Source: Rheinheimera texasensis DSM 17496
GTDB lineage: Bacteria; Pseudomonadota; Gammaproteobacteria; Enterobacterales; Alteromonadaceae
Direction of reading: 5' to 3'
Length of the DNA: 64,000 nt
Assembly (NCBI RefSeq): GCF_000711985.1
Contig: NZ_KL544005.1
Location: 199,970-263,969, forward strand
Numbering within the stretch: the stretch's first letter is position 1; every line of letters starts with the position of its first letter. A program made the position numbers and the translations under genes. The notes under the pieces are model-generated. The model had not been told where the DNA came from and did no database searches. It was given only the letters and a program-made list of their open reading frames with translations. Positions 1 through 9,000 of this stretch are shown here, piece by piece.

Positions 1-2
1 TT

Positions 3-78
3 TGGAGCGGGCAACGAGACTCGAACTCGTGACCTCGACCTTGGCAAGGTAGCGCTCTACCAACTGAGCTATGCCCGC
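3..78 (-). tRNA. tRNA-Gly (anticodon GCC)
   Basis: Read on the minus strand this folds as a standard 76-nt cloverleaf. The acceptor arms are GCGGGCA and TGCCCGC, the T-loop carries GTTCGAA, and the anticodon loop reads TTGCCAA, giving GCC for glycine GGC/GGU codons. The 3' CCA is encoded in the genome. Glycine tRNA genes next to orn are also seen in Escherichia coli, so more tRNAs may lie just outside the left edge. Confidence 0.96.
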
Positions 79-169
79 AAAAACCTTCAGCTGCGCCGCT
101 ATCGCAAAGACAAACTTTGTGAAGCAAGCGCGGCGCATTTTACAAAATCACTCGCTGTTTGCAAGCCTT

Positions 170-721
170 TTATTCCGGCAAACGGAAAAAGTGCTTCTGA
201 TAGGTGACTAATTCAGCAATAGAATCCCGAATGTCGTCCAGAGCCAGGTGACTTGATGATTTATTCACCAGTTTGGTGACCGCCGGATTCCAGCGTTTGG
301 CCAACTCTTTCACCGTACTGACGTCCAGGTTACGGTAGTGAAAAAATGACTCAAGTTTTGGTGCGTATTTCACCAGAAAACGCCGGTCCTGACCGATGCT
401 GTTGCCGCACATCGGCGATTTACCTGATGATACATATTGCGATAAGAAGGCAATGGTTTGCTCCACGGCACTGTCTAAATCAGTCTGGCTGTCGCGACAC
501 CGCTGGGTTAACCCACTTTTGCCATGTTGTTCGACACACCAGGCGCTCATATTATCCAGAATGTCGTCCGATGTTTTGATGGCAAAAGTCGGCCCTTCCG
601 CCAGAATATTCAGGTTGCTGTCGGTGACGATTGTCGCCATCTCCAGGATCACATCGGTGTCTGGTTCCAATCCGGTCATTTCCAGATCGATCCACACCAG
701 ATTGTTGTCATTCACTGCCAT
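170..721 (-). CDS. orn: oligoribonuclease
   Basis: A 183-residue DEDDh-family 3'-5' exoribonuclease that finishes RNA decay by cutting 2-5 nt oligoribonucleotides (including pGpG from c-di-GMP) to mononucleotides in the cytoplasm. The first metal-binding motif is visible as WIDLEMTGL (D12, E14), and [11 protein letters not shown] near the C-terminus supplies the catalytic His and last Asp. Length matches the family (about 180). It is divergent from rsgA, the same orn/rsgA/psd neighbourhood as in enterobacteria. Confidence 0.97.
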   Translation of the reverse strand: MAVNDNNLVWIDLEMTGLEPDTDVILEMATIVTDSNLNILAEGPTFAIKTSDDILDNMSAWCVEQHGKSGLTQRCRDSQTDLDSAVEQTIAFLSQYVSSGKSPMCGNSIGQDRRFLVKYAPKLESFFHYRNLDVSTVKELAKRWNPAVTKLVNKSSSHLALDDIRDSIAELVTYQKHFFRLPE

Positions 722-844
722 TTGCCGCCCCTTGAGCTTGATACTTTGTTAGTTTGCTGAATGCTAGTATGATACTACGCCCCGTGCCATCTGGAAAACG
801 CCGCGCCTGTCGCCGCCGCTTCCACAGCAACAGACAGATTAAGC

Positions 845-1888
845 GTGACTAAAAAGAAACACCTGACGCAGCGCCAGAACGACCGCATCGCCGGTAACCA
901 GCAAAAACGCCTGGACCGGCTGGCACAAAAGGCCGCCAAAGCCGACCAACAGCTGGAACAGGCCGCTTTTGCCGATGCTGAACCCGGCGTTGTCATCAGC
1001 CGTTTTGGCCAGCATGCCGATATTGAAGCCTCCGACGGCACTATCACCCGTTGTAATTTACGCCGGACTATCAGTTCTTTAGTCTGTGGCGACGCTGTGG
1101 TATTTCGCCGCACCCTGCAATCGCAAGGCACTATCGATGGTGTGGTTGAAGCCGTGCACGAACGCAAATCGGTATTAAGCCGGCCGGATTTTTACGATGG
1201 CTTAAAACCAGTGGCCGCCAATATAGACTTATTAATTATCGTCTCGGCCGTGCTGCCGGCGCTGTCACTGAACATCATCGACCGTTACCTGGTTGCTGCT
1301 GAAACCATGCAAATCAAGCCGTTGTTATTACTCAATAAAATTGATTTGCTCAGTGACTCGCAACGGGCTGACGTCGAACAACAACTCGATATTTACCGCA
1401 AAATTGGCTATGAAACGTTGCTGCTGAGCGCCAAAAGTGGCGAAGGCATGGCGCAGCTGGACCAGTATCTAAGCCAGGGCACCAGCATTTTTGTCGGCCA
1501 GTCCGGCGTCGGTAAATCATCTTTATTGAATAATCTGATGCCAGAAATCGCTGCTGTGACACAAGAGGTTTCTGATGTGTCAGGTCTTGGCCAACACACC
1601 ACGACCGTGGCCCGGCTCTATCATTTACCGCAGGGTGGTCAGTTGATTGACTCGCCCGGCATCCGCGAATTTGCGCTCTGGCATTTATCTGACGATGAAG
1701 TCAGCTGGGGTTACCGCGAATTCCGCCCATGGCTCGGCCGCTGTAAATTCCGCGACTGCAAACACGGCAATGACCCGGGCTGCGCGCTGCATCACGCTGT
1801 CGACACCGGTGACATCGCCGCGGAACGTTTTGACAACTATCATAAAATCCTGCTCAGTATGGCGCAGGATAAGCCTGCTTATCTTTAA
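845..1888 (+). CDS. rsgA: ribosome small subunit-dependent GTPase A
   Basis: A 347-residue circularly permuted GTPase that helps late 30S subunit maturation. The N-terminal part is the OB-fold region. The GTPase motifs come in permuted order: NKID (G4, near 160), GQSGVGKSS (G1, from residue 218), then DSPGI (G3, near 270). The C-terminal zinc knuckle follows as [14 protein letters not shown]. The start is a GTG in the context gtgactaaaaagaaa, which fits the basic N-terminus of the family; the ribosome binding site is weak. psd follows after 21 bases, so the two are probably co-transcribed. Confidence 0.96.
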   Translation: MTKKKHLTQRQNDRIAGNQQKRLDRLAQKAAKADQQLEQAAFADAEPGVVISRFGQHADIEASDGTITRCNLRRTISSLVCGDAVVFRRTLQSQGTIDGVVEAVHERKSVLSRPDFYDGLKPVAANIDLLIIVSAVLPALSLNIIDRYLVAAETMQIKPLLLLNKIDLLSDSQRADVEQQLDIYRKIGYETLLLSAKSGEGMAQLDQYLSQGTSIFVGQSGVGKSSLLNNLMPEIAAVTQEVSDVSGLGQHTTTVARLYHLPQGGQLIDSPGIREFALWHLSDDEVSWGYREFRPWLGRCKFRDCKHGNDPGCALHHAVDTGDIAAERFDNYHKILLSMAQDKPAYL

Positions 1889-1909
1889 TCTCACGAGGTA
1901 AAATCCCCG

Positions 1910-2770
1910 ATGGACCAGCTTAAAATTACTCTGCAATATATTCTGCCCAAGCACCTGATTTCCCGGCTGGTCGGTTATCTGGCGGCCGCACGCCTTGGTT
2001 TTGTCAGCCATGCGCTGATGAAACTGTTTATCCGCGCTTATGGCATTAACATGGCCGAGGCCCGGTATGAGAATCCCAGTGATTACGCCAGCTTCAATGA
2101 TTTCTTCACCCGGCCATTAAAAGATGGTGCCCGCCCTGTCGTGACTGATGAGCAAACACTGGCACATCCGGTTGACGGCGCCATCAGCCAGGCCGGCGCT
2201 ATTGCCGGCGACCAGCTGCTGCAGGCCAAAGGTCATTTTTATACCGTTAAAGCGCTACTGGGTGGCGACGACAATACCGCAGCCGCTTTTCAGGACGGTA
2301 CTTTTGCCTGTATTTATCTGGCGCCAAAAGATTATCACCGCATTCATATGCCTATCGCCGGTACCTTACGAGAAATGATTTATGTACCCGGCGAATTATT
2401 TTCGGTCAATCCGCTGACGGCAGCGAATGTGCCAGGTTTATTTGCCCGGAACGAGCGCGTTGTAACGATTTTTGATACGGCCGCAGGCCCGATGGCCTTA
2501 GTGCTGGTTGGCGCGACCATTGTTGCCAGTATCGAAACAGTCTGGGCCGGTACTGTTACACCACCAACCGGCAGCGAAGTGTTCCGCTGGCAATATCCGG
2601 CAGAAGGGCCAAATGCGGTTCATCTGGAAAAAGGTGCCGAAATGGGCCGCTTTAAGCTCGGCTCCACTGTAGTGTTAACTTTTGCCAAAGATGCTGTGGA
2701 ATTGTTGCCAACCAATTTCCCTGGTGCAGTGACCCGAATGGGCACTGCCTTTGCCACTAAACTGAACTAA
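1910..2770 (+). CDS. psd: phosphatidylserine decarboxylase proenzyme
   Basis: A 286-residue inner-membrane enzyme that decarboxylates phosphatidylserine to phosphatidylethanolamine, the last step of PE synthesis. The self-cleavage motif LGST is present near the C-terminus; Ser252 should become the pyruvoyl group of the alpha chain. The HPVDG and YHRIHMP motifs are also intact. A GAGGT ribosome binding site precedes the ATG. Length and motif positions are normal for the short proteobacterial form. It probably forms an operon with rsgA and the downstream phosphodiesterase. Confidence 0.97.
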   Translation: MDQLKITLQYILPKHLISRLVGYLAAARLGFVSHALMKLFIRAYGINMAEARYENPSDYASFNDFFTRPLKDGARPVVTDEQTLAHPVDGAISQAGAIAGDQLLQAKGHFYTVKALLGGDDNTAAAFQDGTFACIYLAPKDYHRIHMPIAGTLREMIYVPGELFSVNPLTAANVPGLFARNERVVTIFDTAAGPMALVLVGATIVASIETVWAGTVTPPTGSEVFRWQYPAEGPNAVHLEKGAEMGRFKLGSTVVLTFAKDAVELLPTNFPGAVTRMGTAFATKLN

Positions 2771-2798
2771 TCAGCACAGCTGTTTTGCAGGAACACGG

Positions 2799-3488
2799 AT
2801 GAAAATCTTTGCACATCGTGGTGTCAGTGGTCACTTTCCGGAAAATACGCTGCCAGCCTTTGCGGCAGCGCTCCAAACCGGCTGTCACGGCATTGAACTT
2901 GATGTGTTTCTGCATTGTGAGGAGTTAGTGGTGATCCATGACCGGCAAGTCGACCGCACCACCAACGGCAAAGGCCTGCTGGACGATTTTACGCCGGCCA
3001 AGCTCTTTGCGCTTGATGCCGGCAACAGCCAGCCTATCCCGACTTTATGGCAAGTGTTACAGTTGTGTGCTAACCGGCTGGAAATCAATATAGAACTGAA
3101 AGGGCATGACACTGTCCCTGCTTTAGTCGTGTTACTACGCCGGGCACAGGCAGAACTCACGCTGCGTCTGGATTCAGTACTGGTCTCATCTTTCCATCAT
3201 CCGCTGTTACAACAACTGAAGGCATTGTTGCCGGAGATCCGCATTGGGGTGTTGATCGCCCACTACCCGCTCGATGGCGTGCAGCTGGCGCTGCAACTCA
3301 AAGCGGTATCACTCAATTGTGATCGTGGTTTTGTTGACACTAAGCTGGTCGAACAGGCGCATCAGGCCGGGATTGAATTGTATGTGTATACGGTCAACCA
3401 TCAGCGCGAGCTGCTGACATTGCGGGATATGGGTGTGGATGGTGTCTTTTGTAATTATCCTGCAGAAGCGCAGGAATGGTTAAAATAA
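2799..3488 (+). CDS. glycerophosphodiester phosphodiesterase (UgpQ-like)
   Basis: A 229-residue cytoplasmic GDPD with no signal peptide, expected to hydrolyse glycerophosphodiesters to glycerol-3-phosphate and an alcohol. Catalytic motifs are visible: AHRGVSGHFPENT at the N-terminus, ELDVF for the metal site, VIHD for the second catalytic His, then NIELKG. The size matches UgpQ rather than the longer periplasmic GlpQ. It follows psd by 28 bases on the same strand, so a role in phospholipid turnover fits. The exact substrate is inferred only from the family. Confidence 0.9.
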   Translation: MKIFAHRGVSGHFPENTLPAFAAALQTGCHGIELDVFLHCEELVVIHDRQVDRTTNGKGLLDDFTPAKLFALDAGNSQPIPTLWQVLQLCANRLEINIELKGHDTVPALVVLLRRAQAELTLRLDSVLVSSFHHPLLQQLKALLPEIRIGVLIAHYPLDGVQLALQLKAVSLNCDRGFVDTKLVEQAHQAGIELYVYTVNHQRELLTLRDMGVDGVFCNYPAEAQEWLK

Positions 3489-3513
3489 AAACTGCAACAA
3501 CCTGAACGCCGGC

Positions 3514-3903
3514 TCAGTGACTTTCGCAGCTATGGCACTGATTACAAAGCCTGATATTAAGCACATGGGCCAGCACCACAAAAGCAGCACCAACAATTAA
3601 TACGTAATGTTCATATTCGTGCCCAAGCAAATCTTTTTGCCAGTAGATAAAACCACCCAAAAATAACGAATAAAACGGATACAACTTGCGGTGATAGCGG
3701 TGGAAGCCAGCAAACAGAGTAATAAACCCCAGCACCATGGTGATCAGCAGAATAATGCGTTCGAACGCATGGTTGTGCACCGACGTCAGCCCGAGCAGCG
3801 GCAGTACAGGTAACAATACCGGCAGCATAATGCAGTGGATGGCACATAAAGATGTGACTGCGATCCCTACTTTATCCAGCATGTTACGGATGTTGTCGAA
3901 CAT
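3514..3903 (-). CDS. MerC-domain membrane protein
   Basis: About 129 residues when started at the ATG at 3903 (MFDNIRNM), which has a GGGGG-type ribosome binding site; the open frame extends further upstream but that part does not look like protein. Four hydrophobic helices are predicted. The first carries the CAIHC pair typical of MerC, a transporter-like family first known from mercury resistance. The C-terminus ends in a Cys/His cluster (CNQCHSCESH). No mer operon genes are nearby, so a general metal function is more likely than mercury resistance. It is convergent with the phosphodiesterase gene, 25 bases away. Confidence 0.75.
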   Translation of the reverse strand: MFDNIRNMLDKVGIAVTSLCAIHCIMLPVLLPVLPLLGLTSVHNHAFERIILLITMVLGFITLFAGFHRYHRKLYPFYSLFLGGFIYWQKDLLGHEYEHYVLIVGAAFVVLAHVLNIRLCNQCHSCESH

Positions 3904-4040
3904 AAGTGCCCCCAAGCGAAACTGAAGTGAGATGATATAACAAATCCGCTCATTTATGAATGCCTGTGAAGAAAAAGTCTTGTTGTACTGCTGTGTGGCC
4001 TGCTGTGGCATAATTGCTATTTTTCAGCACGAGAATTGCT

Positions 4041-4346
4041 ATGGAACAACTACTGACCCAACTGGACCAAAACCTAAAAGAGCTGTATCGCAAAGCCGTT
4101 GATGCAGATGCAGTACTCGATGATTTGCAACAACAAGGACATGGCAAATATCAACACATTTTCCCGGCCGGTTTATTTCAGGTACAAAGCAACAGATTTC
4201 TGCCTTATTTGGCTGAAACCGCTGAGCAAATTTCTGCTATTCGTCAGACCCAGCAATTTAATACTGCAACCCTGGAAAATATCGTCAAACAATTACAACA
4301 ACTGCATCTGACGCTGGCTGAATTTCGCACAGCACTGACAAAATAA
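4041..4346 (+). CDS. small helical protein, PriC-like at best
   Basis: A 101-residue protein starting at MEQLLTQL; the frame is open from 4014, but the ATG at 4041 gives a cleaner N-terminus. It is rich in Gln, Leu and Glu and predicted fully helical with no membrane segment. The arrangement of a LF motif, a YL-E segment and a repeated Leu pattern is faintly like the first half of the primosome protein PriC, which is normally about 170 residues. I do not consider this a secure assignment. It is divergent from the MerC-like gene. Confidence 0.6.
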   Translation: MEQLLTQLDQNLKELYRKAVDADAVLDDLQQQGHGKYQHIFPAGLFQVQSNRFLPYLAETAEQISAIRQTQQFNTATLENIVKQLQQLHLTLAEFRTALTK

Positions 4347-4399
4347 CTATACTGTTTATCGGAGAGTGGCTCTGAACCCGATCAGGGGGGGAGGTAGTG

Positions 4400-4693
4400 A
4401 TGGTGACAACCAGCAATGTGATATCGCAGGAGGCGCTGCGCTCAGTTGCATTGTCCAAAGCCGGTATTGAACGCCCTCGTATTGACACCTCTCAACAGCG
4501 CCAGCAGGTGGTGCAACAGGCTGAACTCAGTCAGCAGCAAAACACGCTCAATGCCCTGCCGGAGAAAACTGCAACAGAACAACAAAGCGACAGTGTCAGG
4601 GTCAGCAGCACTCTTGGTAAGGCAGCCAGCAGTGGCTTATTAACCCGGGATGAAGCCCTCGCCATCTATCAGAAAATCGCCAATATGTTATGA
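4400..4693 (+). CDS. small hypothetical protein
   Basis: A 97-residue protein of unknown function. The strong purine-rich site GGGGGGGAGG at 4385-4394 is well placed for the ATG at 4400; a GTG at 4397 is too close to it. The sequence is Gln- and Ser-rich with a disordered middle and a short helical end (RDEALAIYQKIANML). There is no signal peptide or membrane segment. It ends just before the bidirectional terminator at 4728-4769. Confidence 0.6.
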   Translation: MVTTSNVISQEALRSVALSKAGIERPRIDTSQQRQQVVQQAELSQQQNTLNALPEKTATEQQSDSVRVSSTLGKAASSGLLTRDEALAIYQKIANML

Positions 4694-4727
4694 ACTTCTG
4701 GTCTGGGCGATGACTGACTGGCGCCGC

Positions 4728-4769
4728 ATAAACGATAAAAGACGCACACAGGCGTCTTTTATCGTTTAT
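4728..4769. terminator. bidirectional intrinsic terminator
   Basis: A perfect 18-bp inverted repeat (arms 4728-4745 and 4752-4769) around a 6-nt loop lies between two convergent genes. The arms contain A/T runs (ATAAAAGACGC and GCGTCTTTTAT), so a U-rich stretch is present on either strand. Confidence 0.85.
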
Positions 4770-4785
4770 ATACAGGCTATACAGC

Positions 4786-5301
4786 TCAGGGTTTTGCCAG
4801 TTTTGGCGTTAAGGTTTTCTGAAACCAATTCTTCAGCATCTGCTTTTCATAAACAAACTCGGTGCTGCCAAGTCCTATTGGCGATGAGTTCATAAAGCCC
4901 ATATCTTTGATTTTGACATCCTGTTCAGCCAGAACCAATCTACCAGTGCTGTCGAGCAGCTGATAATCAAAGGTCATTCTGGGAAAATAAATTTCTTTCA
5001 CGACACGGATATCACTGTGGTCAATCCGATACATAGGGTTGACGTCACCGGCTAAATCAAGGTCTTTCACAGTCACCAGCAAACTGTGACCGGCCGGCAG
5101 TTTCGCTGCGAGGTCCGTCCAGATTTTATCAAAAGCGCTAATCACCCGTTTTTGATAAGCTTTTTTTGTGCCTGAAGACGGCCGGATATCACTGTATTTC
5201 TCCGGATTCTGCCAATTCACTTTCACCGTGGTGGTTTGCTGAGAGGCCCATGCATTTGTCGTCAACAGGACACCTAACAGTATCGGTAACATGGTTTTCA
5301 T
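4786..5301 (-). CDS. DUF3016 periplasmic protein
   Basis: A 171-residue protein with a Sec signal peptide (MKTMLPILLGVLLTTNAWAS, cleavage near residue 19). The mature part has the pattern of DUF3016: VKVNWQNPEKYSDIRPS after the signal, an acidic core, and a conserved YFPRMTFDYQLLD segment. No enzymatic motif is visible, and the function of this family is not known to me. It stands alone, with 166 bases upstream before the next gene. Confidence 0.75.
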   Translation of the reverse strand: MKTMLPILLGVLLTTNAWASQQTTTVKVNWQNPEKYSDIRPSSGTKKAYQKRVISAFDKIWTDLAAKLPAGHSLLVTVKDLDLAGDVNPMYRIDHSDIRVVKEIYFPRMTFDYQLLDSTGRLVLAEQDVKIKDMGFMNSSPIGLGSTEFVYEKQMLKNWFQKTLTPKLAKP

Positions 5302-5467
5302 AGCTCTGCTCCTGTAAAAACGTTTTTGACCTGAGTTGCCTGCCAGCTTTTATCTGGCAGTACTTCAGATGCACTCACTATATCGCGATTAACACAATGT
5401 TACAGTACTGAAATGTCAGAAGCTGTGGCGTTCTGTAATTCAGCTTTACCTGATTTTGACATTTACT

Positions 5468-5917
5468 TTATCGGTCAGGTTTCGTCTTTAACGGTAAATA
5501 GAACAGCTGCCATTCAGTTTGCACACCCGAGAGCTGCTGTAACTGCGATTCCAGCTGCATCAGTTCAGCGATAGTGCCACTGACCGACAAAACCCCGTCA
5601 GTTATTGGTTTCACTGTAAAGTCAGACTTCATTTTCAATCGTTTGTGCAGTTCGTCTGCCGATCTGACACCAGACACTACCAATTGGTTGGTCAGATGCA
5701 CCTGCTGAAAATTTTGCAGGTCCGTTAACAACCAATAATGAGGATGACGTTGTAATAAGCGGTATTTGCCACCGTTGATGTAAACATAGGCTGCCTGCTG
5801 TTGTACTAGGCCTTTTACCGCAACAATGGGCTTCTGCTCGTGCGCCTGACACCCAGCCATTGGCAGCAATAATAAACACCAAATCATGCCCTTAAAACGG
5901 TTACTGAAGATTTTCAT
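5468..5917 (-). CDS. small lipoprotein, unknown function
   Basis: A 149-residue protein with a lipoprotein signal peptide and lipobox LPMAGC (lipidated Cys at about residue 23). Residue +2 is Gln, which favours outer-membrane sorting under the Lol rule. The mature domain of about 125 residues appears to alternate strands and helices and matches no family I recognise. It ends in a basic tail (KTKPDR). Confidence 0.65.
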   Translation of the reverse strand: MKIFSNRFKGMIWCLLLLPMAGCQAHEQKPIVAVKGLVQQQAAYVYINGGKYRLLQRHPHYWLLTDLQNFQQVHLTNQLVVSGVRSADELHKRLKMKSDFTVKPITDGVLSVSGTIAELMQLESQLQQLSGVQTEWQLFYLPLKTKPDR

Positions 5918-6074
5918 CTATACCCTCTTACGCTGACCTCTGGGTCAGTCGTCCCGAAAATTCAACTTTATATCCGGATCGCATAAAACTTCCATTGCCA
6001 AAAGATTAACCATGGAGTTATAACAGCCACTGCTCGACCTATAATTTTTAACATAATAATTTCAAGGAACATGA

Positions 6075-9000
6075 ATGAATAACTTCAAACTCTCTGCAAT
6101 TGCGGTGGTTGTAAGCTCTGCGCTCGCGCTGCCAGCTCAATCCGCATTTGCTGATTCGCTGCAACAAATGGCTGCAGCAGAAACACAATCAATGTCCGCG
6201 GTTCAGCAACAACCAACAGTTTCCGGCATGACCAATCATGTTGATGTCCAGACTGGTGAAACAACTTTCAGCTGGGCGCCGACAGGGCTCGCAAAACCCA
6301 ATATCGCTGCTGTAGCCCCCGAATATCAAATCGAATTTGCTGCCACTCATTATCTGAACGCATTGACCGGTGCAGCTGAAAAAGGTGCGTTAGTGCAATT
6401 AAAACCGGTTCTCGCACATTCATATCAGTCGGAAGACGGTGTAAAAACAGCCAAGTTCCGTCAGCAATTCATGGGCATCGACGTTTTCAACAAAGAATAT
6501 AACATTCTGATGGATGCCGAATTTAATCTGGTGGCAGGCTCTGGCCGCCTGGCAAATGTCGCAGCAGCAAAAACTGCACTGGCAGCAAATGCTCAGTTTG
6601 CTTATGCCGACGACGCCGTCAAAGCCGCATTTGCCGCCTCTGGTGGTGACGGCTCTCAGCTGTCACTGACAGAAACCACAGAAGAAAATGGTTTTGCCGT
6701 ATTTAGCGTGAATAATGCTGAAAACAGCAAAAAAGTATTGGGTACGCCACGGGTAAAACCGGTGTATTTTGAGAAAAAAGGCAAGCTGATCGCCGCGCAG
6801 TACGTTGAGATTGAAACCAGCAACCACAACGATACTGACTCTGATTATTTTGCTTATGTCATCGCCGGTGATACCGGTGAAGTTTTATTCAAAAACAATC
6901 TCAAAGCCCATGCCGGTGAGTTCGAATATCGCGTCTATGCAAACGCTGATGGTCGCCCTTGGGATGGCCCGCATGGTAACGTAGTCCCGGCTGAATCGGC
7001 AGATCAGGTTGACGCCACTGCTTATCTGGCTGCGCCATTGGTTAAAGTGGCCCATGGACCTATCAAATCTAAAGATCTGTGGCTGAAAAGCGATGCCACC
7101 ATCACTTCAGGTAACAACGTATTTGCTTATGTTGATGCGATAGCACCAAACGGTTTTACCACAGGTGACTTTGCTGCCGAAACCACGGGTCCGCTGGTAT
7201 TTGATTATAAATACCGCACCAGTGAAGCAGAATCTTCGGTGAACAACCGCAAAGCGGCGATCGTCAATCTGTTCTATATGAACAACTATCTGCATGATCA
7301 GTTCTATGACTATGGTTTTGACGAAAAAGCAGGTAATGCGCAGCTGGTAAACTATGGCCGTGGTGGTGTCGAAGGTGACCCAATCATGGCTGAAGTGCAG
7401 GATAACTCTGGCTTCGACAACGCCAATATGTCTACCCCGGCAGATGGTCGCTCACCACGGATGCAAATGTATCTGTGGGCCAGTAAAGATGCTGTGTTTG
7501 GCAAAGATTTGGGTATCACGGCAAAAACTGAGGACGGCACGGCACTGACGCTGACAGCAATGCAGGGCGCCAGTTTTGGTCCCGGTCAATTTAACGCTGA
7601 AGGCCAGGCGGTCACTTTTGTCGATACCGCAACACCAACCCGTGATGGCTGTACAGCCGCAGCCACACCGGCGGATGTTGCCGGCAAAATTGCCATTATT
7701 GACCGTGGCACCTGTAATTTCACCGTAAAAGTGAAAAATGCGCAATTAGCAGGCGCCATCGGTGTCGTCATTGTCAACAATGCCGCTGCCGGCTTGCCGG
7801 GTATGGGCGGTGCTGACGCGTCCGTCACAATCCCGAGTGTCGGTATTTCTCAGGCTGAAGGCAAAGCCATTTACGATGCCATCGCTGCCGGTAAAGTTGT
7901 AAACATCAAGATGTTCAACAACAGACCGTTTAAGGACAGCTCCTGGGATAACGCCATTGTCTCCCACGAATGGGGTCACTACATCAGTAACCGCCTGGTC
8001 GGTAACGGTAATGGTCTTTATAACAATCAGGGCCGCTCAATGGGCGAAGGTTGGGGCGATTTCCACGCACTGCTGATGGTATCAGATGCTTCGGATCTGA
8101 AACTGGCTGGTAATGATAAATTGCAGCGTGCTTACGCTGCGATCAGCTACGTCGATTCTTTCTATTACGGTATCCGTTCATTCCCGAACGGCAATAGCTT
8201 AGAAATCAACCCACGGACCTTTAAGCATATTGGCCTGGGTGATCCGGCGAAATACTTCACAGTACAAGACCCTGACACAGGCGCGGCGCAGGTCCACTCT
8301 GCCGGTTCTGTCTGGGCACAGATGCTGTGGCAGAGCTTTGTGAATCTGGTGAACCACCATAAAGATTACGACAAAGCCAAAGACCGGATGATGAGTTACC
8401 TGGTGAACGGCTACAAACTCACGCCTGTAGGTCCAACTTACACTGAAGCGCGTGATGCAATTCTGGCTGCCGCTTATGCCAAAGATCCGGAAGATTACAA
8501 AGTGATCCTCAAAGCCTTTGCCGACCGCGGTATGGGCCTGGGTGCAGTCGCACCACACCGTGATGACCCGCAACATACCGGCGTTGTGGAATCATTCAAA
8601 ACGGAACTGAGCACTTTTGACGTCACAGCACACAAGCTGGACAAAACCTTCACTGATGCCACTACTGGTTTCTGTACTAATAACAGCACGCTGGACAACG
8701 GTGAGACGGCCACAGTGCAGTTTAATGTGACCAACAAAGGCTCGGCCGTTCTGAAAGACCTGAAAGGTAAAATTGAGGTAACCAGTGGTCATCAGGTGAC
8801 CTTCGCCAACGGCGGTGCTATCACGCTGCCAGAACTGAAAGTAATGTCATCGGCTACTACAACACCGCTGTCATTTAAGCTCGAAGGTGCCAAACCAGGT
8901 GATGTGCTGCAACTGAAACTTTCGTTCCCGGAAGTTGACGAAGCTATTGTTACCAGCGAATACAGTCTGTCTGAGCGGGTGAATCTGGCATTTGCCACAG

